64,000 nt of DNA, from positions 1,454,501-1,518,500 of the forward strand of contig NZ_CP012418.1 of NCBI RefSeq assembly GCF_001708405.1, written 5' to 3'. The DNA comes from Kangiella sediminilitoris (lineage in GTDB: Bacteria > Pseudomonadota > Gammaproteobacteria > Enterobacterales > Kangiellaceae). Both the position numbers and the translations under genes were made by a program. Below, one piece after another: positions 7,621 to 16,831 of the stretch (position 1 is the stretch's first letter; each line of letters begins with the position of its first letter). Below the pieces are notes generated by a model that was not told the origin of the DNA, searched no databases, and saw nothing but the letters and a program-made list of their open reading frames with translations.

Positions 7621-9156
7621 ATGATTAAAACACTTTCGAAATGGCTAGCTGGTACCTTTATTTGCATTTTAATTCTTATATCGGCATACCTTATTTGGTT
7701 TATAAACGGCGTAAACTTTATTTATGGCGCCCACACAGAGGTTGTCGACCACACTGCTTTTGCTACTCCCGTTGAGCTGACGGCTATTACAGACGTCAGC
7801 GTACTTTCACCAGATGGTCAAGAGATGCTGCCTAACCGCACGGTAGTGGTCGACGGTGGGGAAATTATCTCTGTTACGTTAGACGGCATGATTCCACCTA
7901 ATGCAACAGTAATTAATGGTAGTGGAAAATATATAATACCCGGGCTGGTGGATTCACACGCTCATATATTGAAAAGCCCCAATGACCTACTACTATATGT
8001 AGCTAATGGAGTCACCCATATACGTGACCTGGGTGGCCCGCCAGAACGTCTGAAGTTGCGTGAGGAAATAAAGCAGGGTCGTATCGGACCACGTATGTTT
8101 GTAACATCACCACCTATTGACTCGCTGGGATTCCTGGAAGGCGCTTTTTGGGAAATCATTACGTTCCATAAAAATACAAATAGTGTCGAACATGCAAAGG
8201 AACTGGTTAAAGAATTCGCAGAGCAAGGATACGATGCGATTAAAACCTATCATCTCGATATGCCAAGCTACCATGCTGTTAACCAGTTAGCTGACGAGAT
8301 AGGTATACCAACAACTGGCCACCTGCCATTGACTTTAGAACTATCAGAGCTTGCTGTAACAAAACAAAAGGAAATTGCTCATCTTGAAGAAATTGTTCGT
8401 GTACTGATTCGAGAATTTGGCTCCATCAACGAGCAAGGAAGCGAGGCTTTTTATGCACATGTAGAGTCACGAAGCGATGAAATTATTGATGACCTTTTGG
8501 CAAATGACATCACGGTAAATTCCGTACTTTGGTTTATGGAGAGTATCCACGACCAGTTCAGTAATCTTGATGAGGCCCTAATGGGAGTACCTATCGAGTA
8601 CGCTAACCCCGGTATTGTTGAGGGAACCAAAGATTCTGAGGAGTTTAAAGTGGGTTGGTTACCCGGCTATAATCAGTTCGAGGCAGTAAGTGATCCCTCG
8701 GAGGATATCTACATTCAGAATGATATGTTCTGGAAGGCTCGAGAAAAAGCACACCATATTCTGTTAAAAGCCATGGTTCGTCGTGGCGTTAATATAGTGG
8801 CTGGTACTGACTCAGGAGCTAACCTAGTGGTACCAGGGTTTTCTATACACGATGAACTAGAATCTCTTAACAAAGCAGGCATGAACACGACACAAGCAAT
8901 CCTTTCTGCAACAGCCGCTCCCGCCGAATTAATGAACAGTAATGCGGGAATTATTGAAGTTGGCCGACGTGCGGATCTGGTTATACTCAACAAGAACCCT
9001 CTAGTGGATATTGAGAACACTCGTACTATTGATACCGTCATACTCAATGGCCAAGTGCTTAAACGCGAGCGGCTGGATGCAATGTTAGAAGCTGTTAAAG
9101 AATCTAACTCAAAAAGTCGGAAGATCAATATCGATAAGTATCTACATTTAAAATGA
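7621..9156 (+). CDS. Membrane-anchored amidohydrolase (imidazolonepropionase-like)
   Basis: 511 residues. An N-terminal hydrophobic segment (about 8-30) would act as a signal anchor and place the enzyme outside the cytoplasm. Metal-dependent amidohydrolase motifs follow: GLVDSHAHILK with His113 and His115, a TYH segment near 218, TGHLP, and the late metal ligand in AGTDSGA at Asp397. The C-terminal composite sheet has the usual GRRADLVILNKNPL. Substrate cannot be deduced; relatives cleave cyclic amides, dipeptides or related C-N bonds. A GGAG ribosome binding site precedes the ATG. It lies downstream of the membrane AraC-type regulator and upstream of a bidirectional terminator. Confidence 0.85.
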   Translation: MIKTLSKWLAGTFICILILISAYLIWFINGVNFIYGAHTEVVDHTAFATPVELTAITDVSVLSPDGQEMLPNRTVVVDGGEIISVTLDGMIPPNATVINGSGKYIIPGLVDSHAHILKSPNDLLLYVANGVTHIRDLGGPPERLKLREEIKQGRIGPRMFVTSPPIDSLGFLEGAFWEIITFHKNTNSVEHAKELVKEFAEQGYDAIKTYHLDMPSYHAVNQLADEIGIPTTGHLPLTLELSELAVTKQKEIAHLEEIVRVLIREFGSINEQGSEAFYAHVESRSDEIIDDLLANDITVNSVLWFMESIHDQFSNLDEALMGVPIEYANPGIVEGTKDSEEFKVGWLPGYNQFEAVSDPSEDIYIQNDMFWKAREKAHHILLKAMVRRGVNIVAGTDSGANLVVPGFSIHDELESLNKAGMNTTQAILSATAAPAELMNSNAGIIEVGRRADLVILNKNPLVDIENTRTIDTVILNGQVLKRERLDAMLEAVKESNSKSRKINIDKYLHLK

Positions 9157-9203
9157 GCCATTATTCATAATAGTAAGCATTAAACGAAAATCGTCTCTCA
9201 GTT

Positions 9204-9228
9204 AAAAGCCTGACATGCTCAGGCTTTT
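9204..9228. terminator. Bidirectional intrinsic terminator
   Basis: AAAAGCCTGA/TCAGGCTTTT inverted repeat with a five-base loop, between the convergent amidohydrolase and egtD genes. A- and T-runs on both sides allow function in both directions. Confidence 0.85.
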
Positions 9229-9273
9229 ATCATTTTTTAACAAATCTATCAGCGCTATAATTCCTGAGTGTCT

Positions 9274-10209
9274 TCAAATGGCACTTAAGTAATTCACGCT
9301 AAACAGCTCATTATTATCAAGCCAACTCTCTTCTAGAAAGAACCCGGACTCTTTGGCCAGGCTTGCAATTCCCTGAAGAGTATATTTATATGAATGTTCC
9401 GTATGAACCAACTCACCTTTTTCAAATACTATTTTTTGTCCTTGTACTTCATAACTCTGATCCTCTTGGCTTCGAAGGTACATTTCAATCCGCTGCTGAG
9501 TTGAATTATACAATGCATGATGTTCAAATTTTTTGACATCAAAATCCGAATTAAGAACTTCATTAATATGGGACAACGTATTAAGGTTAAACTGTGCGGT
9601 AACTCCCTTATTATCGTTATAAGCAGCATGAAGAATGTCATTATCTTTATGTAGGTCAACACCCAGTATCATTCCACCCTCGCTACCAACAAGCTGTCTC
9701 ATTTGCTTTAAAAAAATGTGCGCTTCATCAGGTTCAAAGTTGCCAATAGTTGAGCCGGGATAAAATGCATACTTTTTATAATGCTGGTATCTTTCAGGCA
9801 GGTTAATGGGTTGTGAAAAATCACTGGCGATAGGAAAAACTTCAAGCCAGGGATAGTCATTTGAAAGTCGTTTGGAGGATTGTTCAAGAAAATCTTTAGA
9901 CACATCCTGCGGGACATAAACCTCAGGATGCAGTGCGTCCAGTAAAAACTCTATTTTTTTACAGCTTCCCGCGCCGGGCTCTACAATTAAGGCACTTCGC
10001 TTAATGTAATTGGCAATCTCGTCAGCCTTACTCAGTAAAATTTTACGCTCTGTCCTGGTTGGGTAATACTCATCAAGTTGTGTAATCTGTTCGAACAACT
10101 TAGAGCCCTTGTGATTATAAAAGTACTTAGGATTAATAAACTTTTGTTCTGCTAACAACCCCTCAAGGATGGCCTGCCGTTCTTCTTCAACTTGTTGCGC
10201 TGTATTCAC
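9274..10209 (-). CDS. egtD: L-histidine N-alpha-methyltransferase (ergothioneine pathway)
   Basis: Trimethylates histidine to hercynine with SAM, the first step of ergothioneine synthesis. The start is placed at the GTG at 10209 because TAGGAG lies seven bases upstream. The longer frame from 10257 would overlap egtB by 40 bases and has no such site. The product is 311 residues, as expected for EgtD (about 320). Motifs: the substrate-binding LDEYYPTRTE at residues 45-54, the SAM loop VEPGAGSCKKIEFLL starting at 76, and GSTIGNFEPDEA. It lies just downstream of egtB and is surely co-transcribed. No egtA, egtC or egtE is in the window. Confidence 0.94.
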   Translation of the reverse strand: MNTAQQVEEERQAILEGLLAEQKFINPKYFYNHKGSKLFEQITQLDEYYPTRTERKILLSKADEIANYIKRSALIVEPGAGSCKKIEFLLDALHPEVYVPQDVSKDFLEQSSKRLSNDYPWLEVFPIASDFSQPINLPERYQHYKKYAFYPGSTIGNFEPDEAHIFLKQMRQLVGSEGGMILGVDLHKDNDILHAAYNDNKGVTAQFNLNTLSHINEVLNSDFDVKKFEHHALYNSTQQRIEMYLRSQEDQSYEVQGQKIVFEKGELVHTEHSYKYTLQGIASLAKESGFFLEESWLDNNELFSVNYLSAI

Positions 10210-10217
10210 AAAAACTC

Positions 10218-11510
10218 CTATAGATCTCTGGCTAAACGGAAACCTGAAAACTGCCACCGGGCATCAGGGTAGAAAAAATTACGGTAGGTAGCACGAATAT
10301 GATCCTGTGACGTCACACAGGAACCGCCTCTCAACACAAACTGATTTGCCATAAACTTACCGTTGTACTCACCAACTGCCCCTTCTAGTGGTTTAAAGCC
10401 AGGATACGGCCTGTAACTGCTTTGGGTCCACTCCCATACATCACCAAACAACTGTTGAATGCCAATCTCACTATGAACAGGAATCGGCTCAAGATGCTCT
10501 GTGTGTAAAAAGTTACCACTACCTGAGACTTGTAGCGCAGCATGCTCCCACTCCTCTTCGGTCGGAAGCCTCGACGATTTCCAAGTCGCATATGCATCGG
10601 CTTCATAGTAGCTTATATGACAGAGGGGACTTGATAAGTTGACAGGCTTAATGCCAAGCAAAGTATAGTGATACCAACGGCCTTCTCTTTTAAACCAGTA
10701 TAAAGGAGCGGCCCAGCCATTTTTCTTCCTGGCATCCCAACCGTCACTAAGCCAAAGCTTTGGCTGCTGATACCCCCCGCTTTCTATAAACTCAATATAT
10801 TCACCATTAGTTACAAGACGATTACTCAGCTCATAAGAGTTTAAGTAAACCTGGTGTTTAGGACATTCGTTATCAAAAGAGAAGGTCGATGACCCTGCTA
10901 AATTATTGACTCCAATAGTAACGAGACCAGAATCAAATTGACTCCATTGTGCAGGACTGCTGCTAATACCATCAAAATGTGCTTCCGATCGTGTGGCACA
11001 ATAAGCTGGAAACATTGGGTTTTGAAAAAGGTTGTATTTTAAATCCGTTAACAAAAGCTCCTGATGTTGCTGTTCATGATGAATTCCGAGCTCTACTAGA
11101 GGAATAACCTTTTTGAGCAGGTCTTCAGTGGCCGAGTTTAACAGCTGACTAATGCTATCTGTAACAAGCTTTCTATATTCAAAAACCTCTTCGACTGTCG
11201 GCCGTGATAATAGGTGCCTTTTGGCTCTTGGATACTGCTCTCCCACTGCGTTGTAATAGGAGTTAAAGAGGAACTCAAACTGTGAATCGTAAGCCTTATA
11301 GTCAGCGGCATACTTGCACAAGATAAAGGTTTCAAAAAACCAGCTTGTATGAGCTAAGTGCCATTTTGCCGGACTAGTTTCTGCAACGGCCTGCAGCCCG
11401 TAGTCCTCTACGGCAAGATTTTCACACAAAACCTCTGTTAACTCGCGCACTCTTATAAAACGAGCTTCATGATTTAGGAGACTTGCATTAGACTCAATCT
11501 CTTCCAGCAT
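10218..11510 (-). CDS. egtB: Ergothioneine biosynthesis sulfoxide synthase
   Basis: Non-haem iron enzyme joining a cysteine donor to hercynine with oxygen. 430 residues. The N-terminal DinB-like domain carries the iron ligands His51 (AKWHLAHTSWFFE) and the HX3HXE pair His145/His149/Glu151 (HHEQQHQE). The C-terminal formylglycine-enzyme-like domain holds GDVWEWTQSSYRPYPGF and LRGGSCVT. Whether the thiol donor is gamma-glutamylcysteine or cysteine cannot be read off. AGGA six bases before the ATG supports the start. It lies 8 bases upstream of the egtD GTG, with a PhzF-family gene 35 bases upstream on the same strand. Confidence 0.94.
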   Translation of the reverse strand: MLEEIESNASLLNHEARFIRVRELTEVLCENLAVEDYGLQAVAETSPAKWHLAHTSWFFETFILCKYAADYKAYDSQFEFLFNSYYNAVGEQYPRAKRHLLSRPTVEEVFEYRKLVTDSISQLLNSATEDLLKKVIPLVELGIHHEQQHQELLLTDLKYNLFQNPMFPAYCATRSEAHFDGISSSPAQWSQFDSGLVTIGVNNLAGSSTFSFDNECPKHQVYLNSYELSNRLVTNGEYIEFIESGGYQQPKLWLSDGWDARKKNGWAAPLYWFKREGRWYHYTLLGIKPVNLSSPLCHISYYEADAYATWKSSRLPTEEEWEHAALQVSGSGNFLHTEHLEPIPVHSEIGIQQLFGDVWEWTQSSYRPYPGFKPLEGAVGEYNGKFMANQFVLRGGSCVTSQDHIRATYRNFFYPDARWQFSGFRLARDL

Positions 11511-11545
11511 ATAATCCTCGAAAGCCAGTATCTTGAAAACCTATC

Positions 11546-12379
11546 TTACCCATCAATAAAAACATTACCAGAAATCCAGACGGCTCCATGTTCAAATCGT
11601 CCCTTAAGAAAAGCTCCTCCGGGAGATAATTGAAGCGCGTTGACTTCAGGTTTGCCTAGTTTTTTTGACCAATATGAAGTTAACACTCTATTGGCAGAAC
11701 CCGTTGCTTTATCTTCAGTAACACCGTGTTGTGGAGCAAAGTATCTAAAGCAGTAATCAAGTTTATTTCTGTTACTTTTTTGAGTGGCGATAAGGGCTCT
11801 CTGAGTAGAGCTTTTTAACACATCTGAGTTAATCACCAAGGATGACAAGTCAAAATCCGCGGGCCACTCCATTACCCAATAACCATTACTGGGTCCAGCT
11901 CTACTGACATCAGCAGGGGGTACACTTAAACAAGTTGCTATCCAGTCAGGAGCTAAGTCAGGTTCAGCAACAAGCTCTGAGAACTTAACCCAAACGGAAC
12001 TATCAGACTGTACTTCAACCTGAACCTTATCACTGACTGTTTTTATGGTCATAGAGTGGAATCCATAATCTGTCAAAACTCTTGCACAGGCTAAAAGTCC
12101 GTGACCACAGAGCAGAATTTCATGGGAAGTATTAAAAAACCTTACATTAATTGAATTGTTATCATTGAGCTGTAAGAAACAAGTGGCAGGTGCACGCTCC
12201 TCCTGGGCAAGGGCTTGCATTTGCCTTACTTCCAGTGGTTCGGTAAGAACATAAACTACCGCGGTAGTACCGAGTAGGTTTTCAGCAGCAAAAACGGATA
12301 CGCTATATCGTTTAGACACAATAAGTTCGTATTTATCATCCAAGAATAGATTATGCCCTTGTTTAAGGCAAAACATCAA
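11546..12379 (-). CDS. PhzF-family isomerase/epimerase-like protein
   Basis: 277 residues with the two-lobed PhzF/diaminopimelate-epimerase fold signature: IRFF-type strand then LLCGHGLLACARVL in the first lobe, and YFAPQHGVTEDKATGSANRVL in the second. PhzF family members isomerise small molecules in phenazine synthesis and elsewhere; most genomic copies have no assigned substrate. Its position 35 bases upstream of egtB on the same strand suggests one transcript and possibly a role near ergothioneine metabolism, which is inference. The start is uncertain: ATG 12379 has no ribosome binding site, and a GTG at about residue 21 is an alternative. The cysK terminator separates it from the sulfur genes upstream. 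Confidence 0.82.
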   Translation of the reverse strand: MMFCLKQGHNLFLDDKYELIVSKRYSVSVFAAENLLGTTAVVYVLTEPLEVRQMQALAQEERAPATCFLQLNDNNSINVRFFNTSHEILLCGHGLLACARVLTDYGFHSMTIKTVSDKVQVEVQSDSSVWVKFSELVAEPDLAPDWIATCLSVPPADVSRAGPSNGYWVMEWPADFDLSSLVINSDVLKSSTQRALIATQKSNRNKLDYCFRYFAPQHGVTEDKATGSANRVLTSYWSKKLGKPEVNALQLSPGGAFLKGRFEHGAVWISGNVFIDG

Positions 12380-12393
12380 ACTTGAAGTTATAC

Positions 12394-12423
12394 AAAAAAG
12401 CCCGCCAAGGACGGGCTCTTTTA
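12394..12423 (-). terminator. Intrinsic terminator after cysK
   Basis: Minus-strand hairpin AGCCCG/CGGGCT (plus 12399-12404 and 12412-12417) followed by six T residues. It lies 12 bases after the cysK stop and isolates cysG-cysK from the PhzF-egtB-egtD group. Confidence 0.88.
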
Positions 12424-12435
12424 CGCCATGAAGCG

Positions 12436-13401
12436 CTACTTATTTAAAGTAGCTAACACATCGTCATCCGAACCTTCATCAATATCTTCAAACAAGAAAG
12501 TGCTCATATAGCGCTCACCCGTATCCGGCAACATTGCCAAGATATTCGATCCTTCAGGGGCATCCTTAGCTACCTCCAGTGCAGCAGCGAACGTCGCACC
12601 AGCCGAAATACCACAAAATATACCCTCGTTTCGAGCCAGTTCCAGAGCAGTGTCCCGAGCCAACACATCATCAATAAGCACAACATCATCGTAGATTTCA
12701 GTATTCATCACATCGGCTATAAAGTCAGGTGTCCAGCCCTGAATCTTATGTGGCTGCCATTCCTGTCCTTTCAGTAGAGCTGCAACCTTTGGTTCAGTAG
12801 CAATAATTTTGATGTCCGGACGAGCGACTTTAAGCACTTCACCCACACCGGTAATAGTACCGCCTGTACCATAGCCACTGACAAAATAGTCAAGATCATC
12901 GTTAGCAAAAGCTCTTAGTATTTCTGGTGCGGTTGAGTTGCGGTGATAGGCAGGGTTTGCCTCATTTTCAAATTGGCGAGCTAAAAACCAACCATTTTTA
13001 TCTGCTAGTTGCTCAGCAACTTTAACCATACCAGTACCGCGCTCTGCAGCTGGTGTAAGAACAACTTTTGCTCCTAGTGCTCGCATAATTTTTCGGCGCT
13101 CAACAGAAAATGTTTCTGTCATCACAGCTACAAAAGGATATCCTTTGGCGGCACAGACCATAGCCAAAGCAATACCAGTATTTCCTGAAGTAGCCTCAAC
13201 AACAGTTTGCCCGGGCGTTAATAATCCTTTTTTCTCCGCATCATTGATAATCGCAAAAGCTAACCGATCTTTAACCGATGCCAAGGGATTAAAATACTCA
13301 GCCTTCACAAACATATTAACGTGCTTAGGACCTAAGCGATTAATTTTTACAATAGGTGTATTTCCTATTGTATCCAGAATTGAATTGTAAATTTTGCTCA
13401 T
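12436..13401 (-). CDS. cysK: Cysteine synthase A (O-acetylserine sulfhydrylase)
   Basis: PLP enzyme making cysteine from O-acetylserine and sulfide. 321 residues. PLP-binding Lys44 lies in NPLASVKDRLA, the substrate loop is EATSGNTGIALA, the phosphate-binding loop is GYGTGGTITGVG, and the late motif is GISAGA. CysK and CysM types are similar; length and the ATSGNTG loop favour CysK. It starts two bases after the cysG stop, so siroheme and cysteine synthesis share a transcript here. A strong terminator follows. Confidence 0.93.
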   Translation of the reverse strand: MSKIYNSILDTIGNTPIVKINRLGPKHVNMFVKAEYFNPLASVKDRLAFAIINDAEKKGLLTPGQTVVEATSGNTGIALAMVCAAKGYPFVAVMTETFSVERRKIMRALGAKVVLTPAAERGTGMVKVAEQLADKNGWFLARQFENEANPAYHRNSTAPEILRAFANDDLDYFVSGYGTGGTITGVGEVLKVARPDIKIIATEPKVAALLKGQEWQPHKIQGWTPDFIADVMNTEIYDDVVLIDDVLARDTALELARNEGIFCGISAGATFAAALEVAKDAPEGSNILAMLPDTGERYMSTFLFEDIDEGSDDDVLATLNK

Positions 13402-13403
13402 CG

Positions 13404-14849
13404 TTATATAGCCTCTTTAATATCGTGATACTGACCACTTGGGCAGGTATCATTAAAATGTGAATTCGACGTAATTAACTGGCTTTTTTCAAACCAGCCC
13501 AGGTCATTCGCCAGCACGGCAACCTCACCAATAACGATCAGAGAAGGAGAAACTATATCGTGCTGCCTAACTAGTAACGGTAGATCCTTTAATACACCGG
13601 TTATGACTCTTTGCTGAGGCAAAGTTCCATTTTCAATCAGAGCGATTGGGGTCGATGCGTTTCGTCCATGCTTAATTAACTGCTCTGACAAAGTTTCATT
13701 TCTTAATAGTCCCATATATACAACAACCGTTTGTTGTTCTCTAGCTAAACTCTGCCAATTTAAGCTATCTTCAGAGTTCTTGCAGTGTGCTGTTATAAAC
13801 ATAACCGTCTGTGAGTATTCACGGTGAGTCAAAGGAATACCAGCATAACTTGAGCAACCCGAAGCTGCTGTTATGCCGGGTATAACCTCATAATTAACTC
13901 CGGCCTGAACCAGCTGCAGCAACTCTTCTCCGCCACGACCATAAATAAAGGGGTCGCCACCTTTTAAACGAACGACAGTCAACCCCTGATTTGCATAGTG
14001 TACTAGTAGGCGGTTAGTTTCTGTCTGTACTACACTATGTTTCTTGGCACGTTTGCCAACGTTAACCAATGTCGCATCGCGTCTTACCTGCTCTAAAATG
14101 TCATCTGAAACCAGAGCATCATGTAAAACAATATCGGCCTTCTGTAAGACTTTTAAGGCTTTCACCGTTAGAAGCTCAGCATCACCAGGCCCTGCTCCGA
14201 CTAAATATACTTTCCCGACAGGCTCTGCCTGCCGTTCATACATGCTAACAACATCAGAAAAGCCTTGACTCAGAACGTCATTATTTTCAATCGCATTCTC
14301 AATGTACCACTCCGAGAAATCTCGTTTATTTTTTAAACTCGGAAACTTTTTTTTTACCAAAGGTCGAAACTGCTTTAGCCTACGGAGAAGACCACCTAAA
14401 TTTTTTGGGAATAACCATTCAATGGTTTCACGTATTTTTCGGGCCAAAACAGGTGATACACCGCCAGTTGATACAGCAACCAATAAAGGCGAACGATCGA
14501 TAATAGCAGGCATAATAAAAGTACTTAGCTCTAGGTCATCAACCACATTAACCCATATATTTCGAGACCGGGCAGCTACACTGACCTGTTGATTCAGTTC
14601 TTTGATATCTGTGGCGGCCACAGCAAGATAAGCGTCATCAAGTAGGTACTCCCTGAAAGGTTCTTGATACAACTTCAAGCCACGCTGTTTAGCCAATGCC
14701 AAGACTTCTTCAGAAAATTCAAGCGCCACCAGGCTGACTTTGGCGTCAGCTTTTAATAAGCTTTTCAGTTTCCTACAGGCAATTTCACCCCCTCCTACAA
14801 TCAGGCAGGGCTGCTCTTGAAGTTTTACTGTAATTGGAAAATACTCCAC
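13404..14849 (-). CDS. cysG: Siroheme synthase (trifunctional CysG)
   Basis: Makes the siroheme cofactor of sulfite reductase. 481 residues (E. coli 457). The N-terminal precorrin-2 dehydrogenase/ferrochelatase half has the NAD loop LIVGGGEIACRKLKSLL at 16-32. The C-terminal uroporphyrinogen-III methyltransferase half begins at VYLVGAGPGDAELLTVKAL near 215 and contains VRLKGGDPFIYGRGGEE and GITAASGCSSYAGIPLTHRE. All three activities are thus represented. It is the first gene of a cysG-cysK unit transcribed away from cysB; the 170-base divergent region contains MetJ-box-like palindromes. About 20 extra C-terminal residues are unremarkable. Confidence 0.95.
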   Translation of the reverse strand: MEYFPITVKLQEQPCLIVGGGEIACRKLKSLLKADAKVSLVALEFSEEVLALAKQRGLKLYQEPFREYLLDDAYLAVAATDIKELNQQVSVAARSRNIWVNVVDDLELSTFIMPAIIDRSPLLVAVSTGGVSPVLARKIRETIEWLFPKNLGGLLRRLKQFRPLVKKKFPSLKNKRDFSEWYIENAIENNDVLSQGFSDVVSMYERQAEPVGKVYLVGAGPGDAELLTVKALKVLQKADIVLHDALVSDDILEQVRRDATLVNVGKRAKKHSVVQTETNRLLVHYANQGLTVVRLKGGDPFIYGRGGEELLQLVQAGVNYEVIPGITAASGCSSYAGIPLTHREYSQTVMFITAHCKNSEDSLNWQSLAREQQTVVVYMGLLRNETLSEQLIKHGRNASTPIALIENGTLPQQRVITGVLKDLPLLVRQHDIVSPSLIVIGEVAVLANDLGWFEKSQLITSNSHFNDTCPSGQYHDIKEAI

Positions 14850-14872
14850 GTATTACCTGTTTTTGTCATTCA

Positions 14873-14892
14873 TTTAGATGACTATATCTAAA
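14873..14892 (-). promoter_or_regulatory. Candidate operator upstream of cysG (weak MetJ-like palindrome)
   Basis: Inverted repeat TTTAGAT (14873-14879) and ATCTAAA (14886-14892) six bases apart, 24 bases before the cysG start. One 8-mer, AGATGACT, matches the MetJ box AGACGTCT at 6 of 8; its neighbour matches poorly. It may be a diverged MetJ site or an unrelated operator. Confidence 0.35.
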
Positions 14893-14965
14893 CATTCACA
14901 GCTAATTTTCATAAATAATCTTTGGACAATCACATATAACCAATAGGAATATACAACTTGCATTT

Positions 14966-14981
14966 AGACGTCTATACGTAT
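14966..14981 (+). promoter_or_regulatory. Tandem MetJ boxes in the cysG-cysB divergent region
   Basis: AGACGTCT at 14966-14973 is a perfect MetJ box. It is directly followed by ATACGTAT (6 of 8) at 14974-14981, in the register used by MetJ. The pair lies 38 bases upstream of cysB and 117 bases upstream of cysG. MetJ with S-adenosylmethionine represses through such tandem boxes. Control of cysB and/or cysG by MetJ is therefore inferred. Confidence 0.6.
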
Positions 14982-15019
14982 ACTATCGCCTGACTATACG
15001 GTTCTTAGAAGCAAAAATT

Positions 15020-16033
15020 ATGAAATTACAGCAATTGAACTATCTAGTAGCCATTGCTGATAATAATCTGAGCATTACAAAAGCGGCTGAAAAACTATAT
15101 ACATCACAACCCGGTATAAGTAAGCAGCTAAGGTTATTAGAAAGTGAACTAGAGACTAAAATATTTGAGAGAAACGGCAAACAGCTGGCAGGTATCACAG
15201 AATTGGGTGAGGAAGTTATCAGTCGTGCTCGTAAGGTTCTTCATGAAATAAACCACATTAAAAATATTACCAACCTGATTAATGACAGCGACTCGGGAAG
15301 ATTTTCAATTGCCACGACCCAAACCCAGGCTCAGTATGTCTTACCTAAGGTGTTCAGTAGCTTCCATGGCCGCTACCCTAATCTGACTATAGATTTACAA
15401 CAGGGTACCTCGGAGCAGATTCTCAGTCAGCTGCAGAAACAAGAGGTAGACTTTGCCATTGCTTCAGGCAATATCGACTTGGGAGCAAATATTGTAAAAA
15501 TTCCTTGTTTCCAATGGGATCGGACAGTTCTGTTCCCTCATGATCACCCTCTCGGAGATTTAAAAAAGATCCAGCTTGAAGACTTAGCAAAGTACCCGAT
15601 TGTAACTTATCCATTTATGGGAAACGCAAAACAATCAAGTCTGACCGATGCCTTTAAAAAAGAAAATCTGGAGCCGAATATTGTATTCACTGCTCGCGAT
15701 GCGGATGTTATTAAGACCTATGTACGCAATGGCTTTGGAATTGGCATAGTTGCAAGTATGGCATTTTCACCACAGAAGGATCGTGACCTGCTGGGATATT
15801 CAACAAAGGATATTTTACCTCGCTGCACAACCTGGTTGGCATTTAACAAAAATATATTCCTTAAAAAATATATGAAGGATTTTATCAATGATTTTGCACC
15901 TCATATATCAAGTGAACAGTTAAGTCACTATATACATCAGGACTACACCTCTTCATTACAACTAATGCATGAGCATGAATCCGATAAAGCAGAGGATAAA
16001 CCATTACCGATGCACCAAATGTGGCACATTTAA
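15020..16033 (+). CDS. cysB: CysB, LysR-type activator of sulfur assimilation
   Basis: 337 residues. The N-terminal winged helix-turn-helix is MKLQQLNYLVAIADNNLSITKAAEKLYTSQPGISKQ. The effector domain shows the CysB-specific inducer segments IATTQTQAQYVLPKVF (anion and acetylserine-binding threonines), VTYPFMG, and FTARDADVIKTYVRNGFGIGIVASMA. CysB senses N-acetylserine and sulfide and activates cys genes. It is encoded inside its likely regulon, divergent from cysG-cysK and convergent with cysH. The C-terminal tail of about 15 residues beyond the E. coli length is His- and acid-rich. Its own promoter region carries tandem MetJ boxes. Confidence 0.93.
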   Translation: MKLQQLNYLVAIADNNLSITKAAEKLYTSQPGISKQLRLLESELETKIFERNGKQLAGITELGEEVISRARKVLHEINHIKNITNLINDSDSGRFSIATTQTQAQYVLPKVFSSFHGRYPNLTIDLQQGTSEQILSQLQKQEVDFAIASGNIDLGANIVKIPCFQWDRTVLFPHDHPLGDLKKIQLEDLAKYPIVTYPFMGNAKQSSLTDAFKKENLEPNIVFTARDADVIKTYVRNGFGIGIVASMAFSPQKDRDLLGYSTKDILPRCTTWLAFNKNIFLKKYMKDFINDFAPHISSEQLSHYIHQDYTSSLQLMHEHESDKAEDKPLPMHQMWHI

Positions 16034-16053
16034 AATCCCAGTTATATAAGAAC

Positions 16054-16079
16054 AGGTAGCTATAACGCTGCCTTTTTTA
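16054..16079 (+). terminator. Intrinsic terminator after cysB
   Basis: Hairpin AGGTAGC/GCTGCCT (one G-U pair) at 16054-16060 and 16067-16073, then six T residues, in the gap between the convergent cysB and cysH genes. Confidence 0.75.
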
Positions 16080-16097
16080 TACTCATTCAACAGCTTC

Positions 16098-16811
16098 TTA
16101 TAATCCAGACAAAGTATCTAGATGAAGCCCACATTCTCTTACAACACCACCAAATCGAGTTTCTTCCTCTGACATGTCAGCACTGAGCGGCTTGGTACTA
16201 TGGATATCACCGATAGACACATATCCCTTGTGCCATAGAGGATGATAAGGTAAATCATGGCGTTTTAAATACTCATGAATCGTCTTATTGCCCCAGTCAA
16301 TGATTGGGTGAACTTTAAAACGCCCTTTAAAAGATTGAACGACCGGCAAAGTTTCTCGAGACGATGCTTGCTGTCGTCTCAATCCAGAAAACCAGGTTGC
16401 GATATGCAACTCTTCAAGCGCCCTGTCCATCGGCTCAACTTTATTTCGGTTATTGTAAGACTGTATGCCCTTCTTACCATTTTGCCATTGCTTACCATAA
16501 CGAGCTTCCTGCCATGCGGTGCTTAGCTCACTGCGATAAACTTTTAAGTTAAGATTTAAACGTTTGGTTAATTGATCAACAAACTGATAGGTCTCAGGAA
16601 ATAAATAGCCCGTATCGACTAATATTACTGGAATATCAGGTTTGAGTTGTGTCAACAGATGCAAACTGACCGCTGACTGTGCCCCAAAGCTTGAAGCCAG
16701 AGCTAAATTGTGTGGCAGATTCTCAAGGGCAAACTCAGCACGCTCCTGAGCTGAGACACTCTCTAATTTTTCATTTACCTGCTCTAACCATGATTGGCTT
16801 GCTAAACTCAT
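16098..16811 (-). CDS. cysH: Phosphoadenylylsulfate (PAPS) reductase
   Basis: Thioredoxin-dependent reduction of PAPS to sulfite. 237 residues. The nucleotide loop is [15 protein letters not shown] near 38, followed by [13 protein letters not shown] and the catalytic C-terminal ECGLH (Cys227). The extra cysteine pairs that bind the [4Fe-4S] cluster in APS reductases are absent, so the substrate should be PAPS; cysDNC are outside this window. Last gene of the cysJ-cysI-cysH unit, 20 bases after cysI. Confidence 0.94.
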   Translation of the reverse strand: MSLASQSWLEQVNEKLESVSAQERAEFALENLPHNLALASSFGAQSAVSLHLLTQLKPDIPVILVDTGYLFPETYQFVDQLTKRLNLNLKVYRSELSTAWQEARYGKQWQNGKKGIQSYNNRNKVEPMDRALEELHIATWFSGLRRQQASSRETLPVVQSFKGRFKVHPIIDWGNKTIHEYLKRHDLPYHPLWHKGYVSIGDIHSTKPLSADMSEEETRFGGVVRECGLHLDTLSGL

Positions 16812-16831
16812 GTTAACCTCAGTACCTTACT

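Noticed and set aside
8715-9161. 148-residue open frame antisense to the amidohydrolase
   Set aside because: Ser/Arg-rich shadow of a well-conserved gene, no ribosome binding site, no recognisable motif.
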